Origin: Pseudomonadota bacterium
GTDB lineage: Bacteria; Pseudomonadota; Alphaproteobacteria; Azospirillales; Azospirillaceae
NCBI GenBank assembly: GCA_023416195.1
Contig: JAEZID010000238.1
Span: forward strand, 1-6,279
DNA: 6,279 nt
Direction of reading: 5' to 3'
Under the pieces are notes generated by a model. That model searched no databases, had not been told where the DNA came from, and saw nothing but the letters and a program-made list of their open reading frames with translations. Positions 5,601 through 6,279 of this stretch are shown piece after piece. A program made the position numbers and the translations under genes. Each line of letters opens with the position of its first letter. The first letter of the stretch is position 1.

Positions 5601-6279
5601 ATGACGTCCATGGCCCGCTCCCGCCTGTTTCTGCGTCTGCTGACCAGCGTGCTGCTTCTGGTGGTCCTGTTCTCCTCGGCCAACTACCTGCTGTCGGTGC
5701 CGCTGGTGAAGGAGAAGGCGTACCAGATCGAGCTGGACGCCAGCCGCACCATCCTCGACAACGTCCATGTGACGGTCAGGAAGATCCGCTCGAACCTGGA
5801 CGAGCAGCGGGCCTCCATCGTCGAGAATTTCAAGGCGGAGATGCGGACCAAGGTGTCGCTGGCCGCCGGCTACATCGACTATGTGCTGGGCCGGGTGGAC
5901 CGTGGCGAGATCACCCGCGCGGAGGCCGACCGCCTGATCCACGACGGGCTGCGGGCGTTCAAGTCGGGTGCCGACGATTACATCTGGCTGACCAACTACG
6001 ACTCCGTCCTGCTGTCGCACCCGCACCCGGAACTGGCCGGCGACACCCAGGACGAGCACGGCCGGGAGGTCGTCCCCATCATCGTCGACAAGGCGCGTCG
6101 GGAGGGCGAGGGCTATCACACCTACCCGTGGCCGCGTTCGGGTGGCGACCGCGCGGCGCGGAAGATGTCCTATTTCCGCCATCTGCCGAAGCACGGGCTG
6201 ATCGTCGGCACCGGCTCCTTCCTGGACGACATCGACGCGGTGGTGGAGCGCCGCATGCAGGCGGCGGTGGAGGATTTGC
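5601..6279 (+). CDS. Membrane-anchored Cache-domain sensor protein, N-terminal part only
   Basis: The frame is open from ATG 5601 to the window end (226 residues), so the gene is cut by the edge. An in-frame TAG at 5571 limits the start. A second in-frame ATG at 5610 is possible, and neither has a clear ribosome binding site. Residues about 9-32 form a signal-anchor helix after Arg-rich MTSMARSRLFLR. Residues about 35-215 look like an extracytoplasmic single Cache (sCache_2-type) ligand-binding domain. It has a long helix (about 36-98), then DDYIWLTNYDSVLLSHPHPELAGD (125-148), the family's YIWL...HP.PELxG signature. YPWPRSGG (175-182) and GLIVGTGSFLDDID (199-212), the usual closing strand, follow. 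A second membrane helix and the output domain (chemoreceptor, histidine kinase or cyclic-di-GMP enzyme) would lie beyond the window and cannot be known here. It is divergent from DUF485-actP, hinting at a role in carboxylate sensing. Confidence 0.85.
   Translation, partial: MTSMARSRLFLRLLTSVLLLVVLFSSANYLLSVPLVKEKAYQIELDASRTILDNVHVTVRKIRSNLDEQRASIVENFKAEMRTKVSLAAGYIDYVLGRVDRGEITRAEADRLIHDGLRAFKSGADDYIWLTNYDSVLLSHPHPELAGDTQDEHGREVVPIIVDKARREGEGYHTYPWPRSGGDRAARKMSYFRHLPKHGLIVGTGSFLDDIDAVVERRMQAAVEDL

Noticed and set aside
5532..6194. 220-codon minus-strand open frame at the right end
   Set aside because: Antisense shadow of the Cache sensor gene, whose plus-strand frame has a membrane anchor and a recognisable domain.

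Overview
The window is GC-rich chromosomal DNA of ordinary bacterial coding density. Gene content and codon use suggest an alphaproteobacterium, most likely Azospirillum or a close Rhodospirillales relative; this is inferred from the look of the proteins, not from a database search. I see no mobile element, tRNA, rRNA, CRISPR array or phage gene. No stretch over 300 bases lacks a gene.

Layout, left to right: (1) the 3' end of an unrecognised multi-pass membrane protein gene, cut by the window edge (+), followed after 27 bases by a secreted YceI-family protein gene (+) and a GC-rich hairpin. (2) A glutathionyl-hydroquinone reductase-type (Xi/ECM4-like) glutathione transferase gene (+), converging almost stop-to-stop on a short-chain dehydrogenase/reductase (SDR) gene (-). 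(3) A 162-base divergent intergenic region, then a small carboxymuconolactone decarboxylase/AhpD-like gene (+). The region carries a good sigma70-type promoter for the small gene, with an AT-rich perfect inverted repeat on its -10. (4) A bidirectional terminator. (5) The acetate-uptake operon on the minus strand: a DUF485 (YjcH-like) small membrane protein and the cation/acetate symporter ActP, coupled by an ATGA overlap. (6) A 135-base divergent intergenic region with AATT tracts at exact 10-base spacing, then the start of a membrane-anchored Cache-domain sensor gene (+) that runs off the right edge.

Functionally the right half is a carboxylate uptake locus (DUF485-ActP) facing a sensor whose extracytoplasmic Cache domain belongs to a family that often binds small carboxylates. 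A sensor-transporter pairing is a reasonable hypothesis. The left and middle genes (YceI, hydroquinone reductase, SDR, AhpD-like protein) have a loose redox/quinone theme but are not one operon. No clearly new system is visible. The most interesting items are the two intergenic regulatory architectures and the transporter/sensor pairing.
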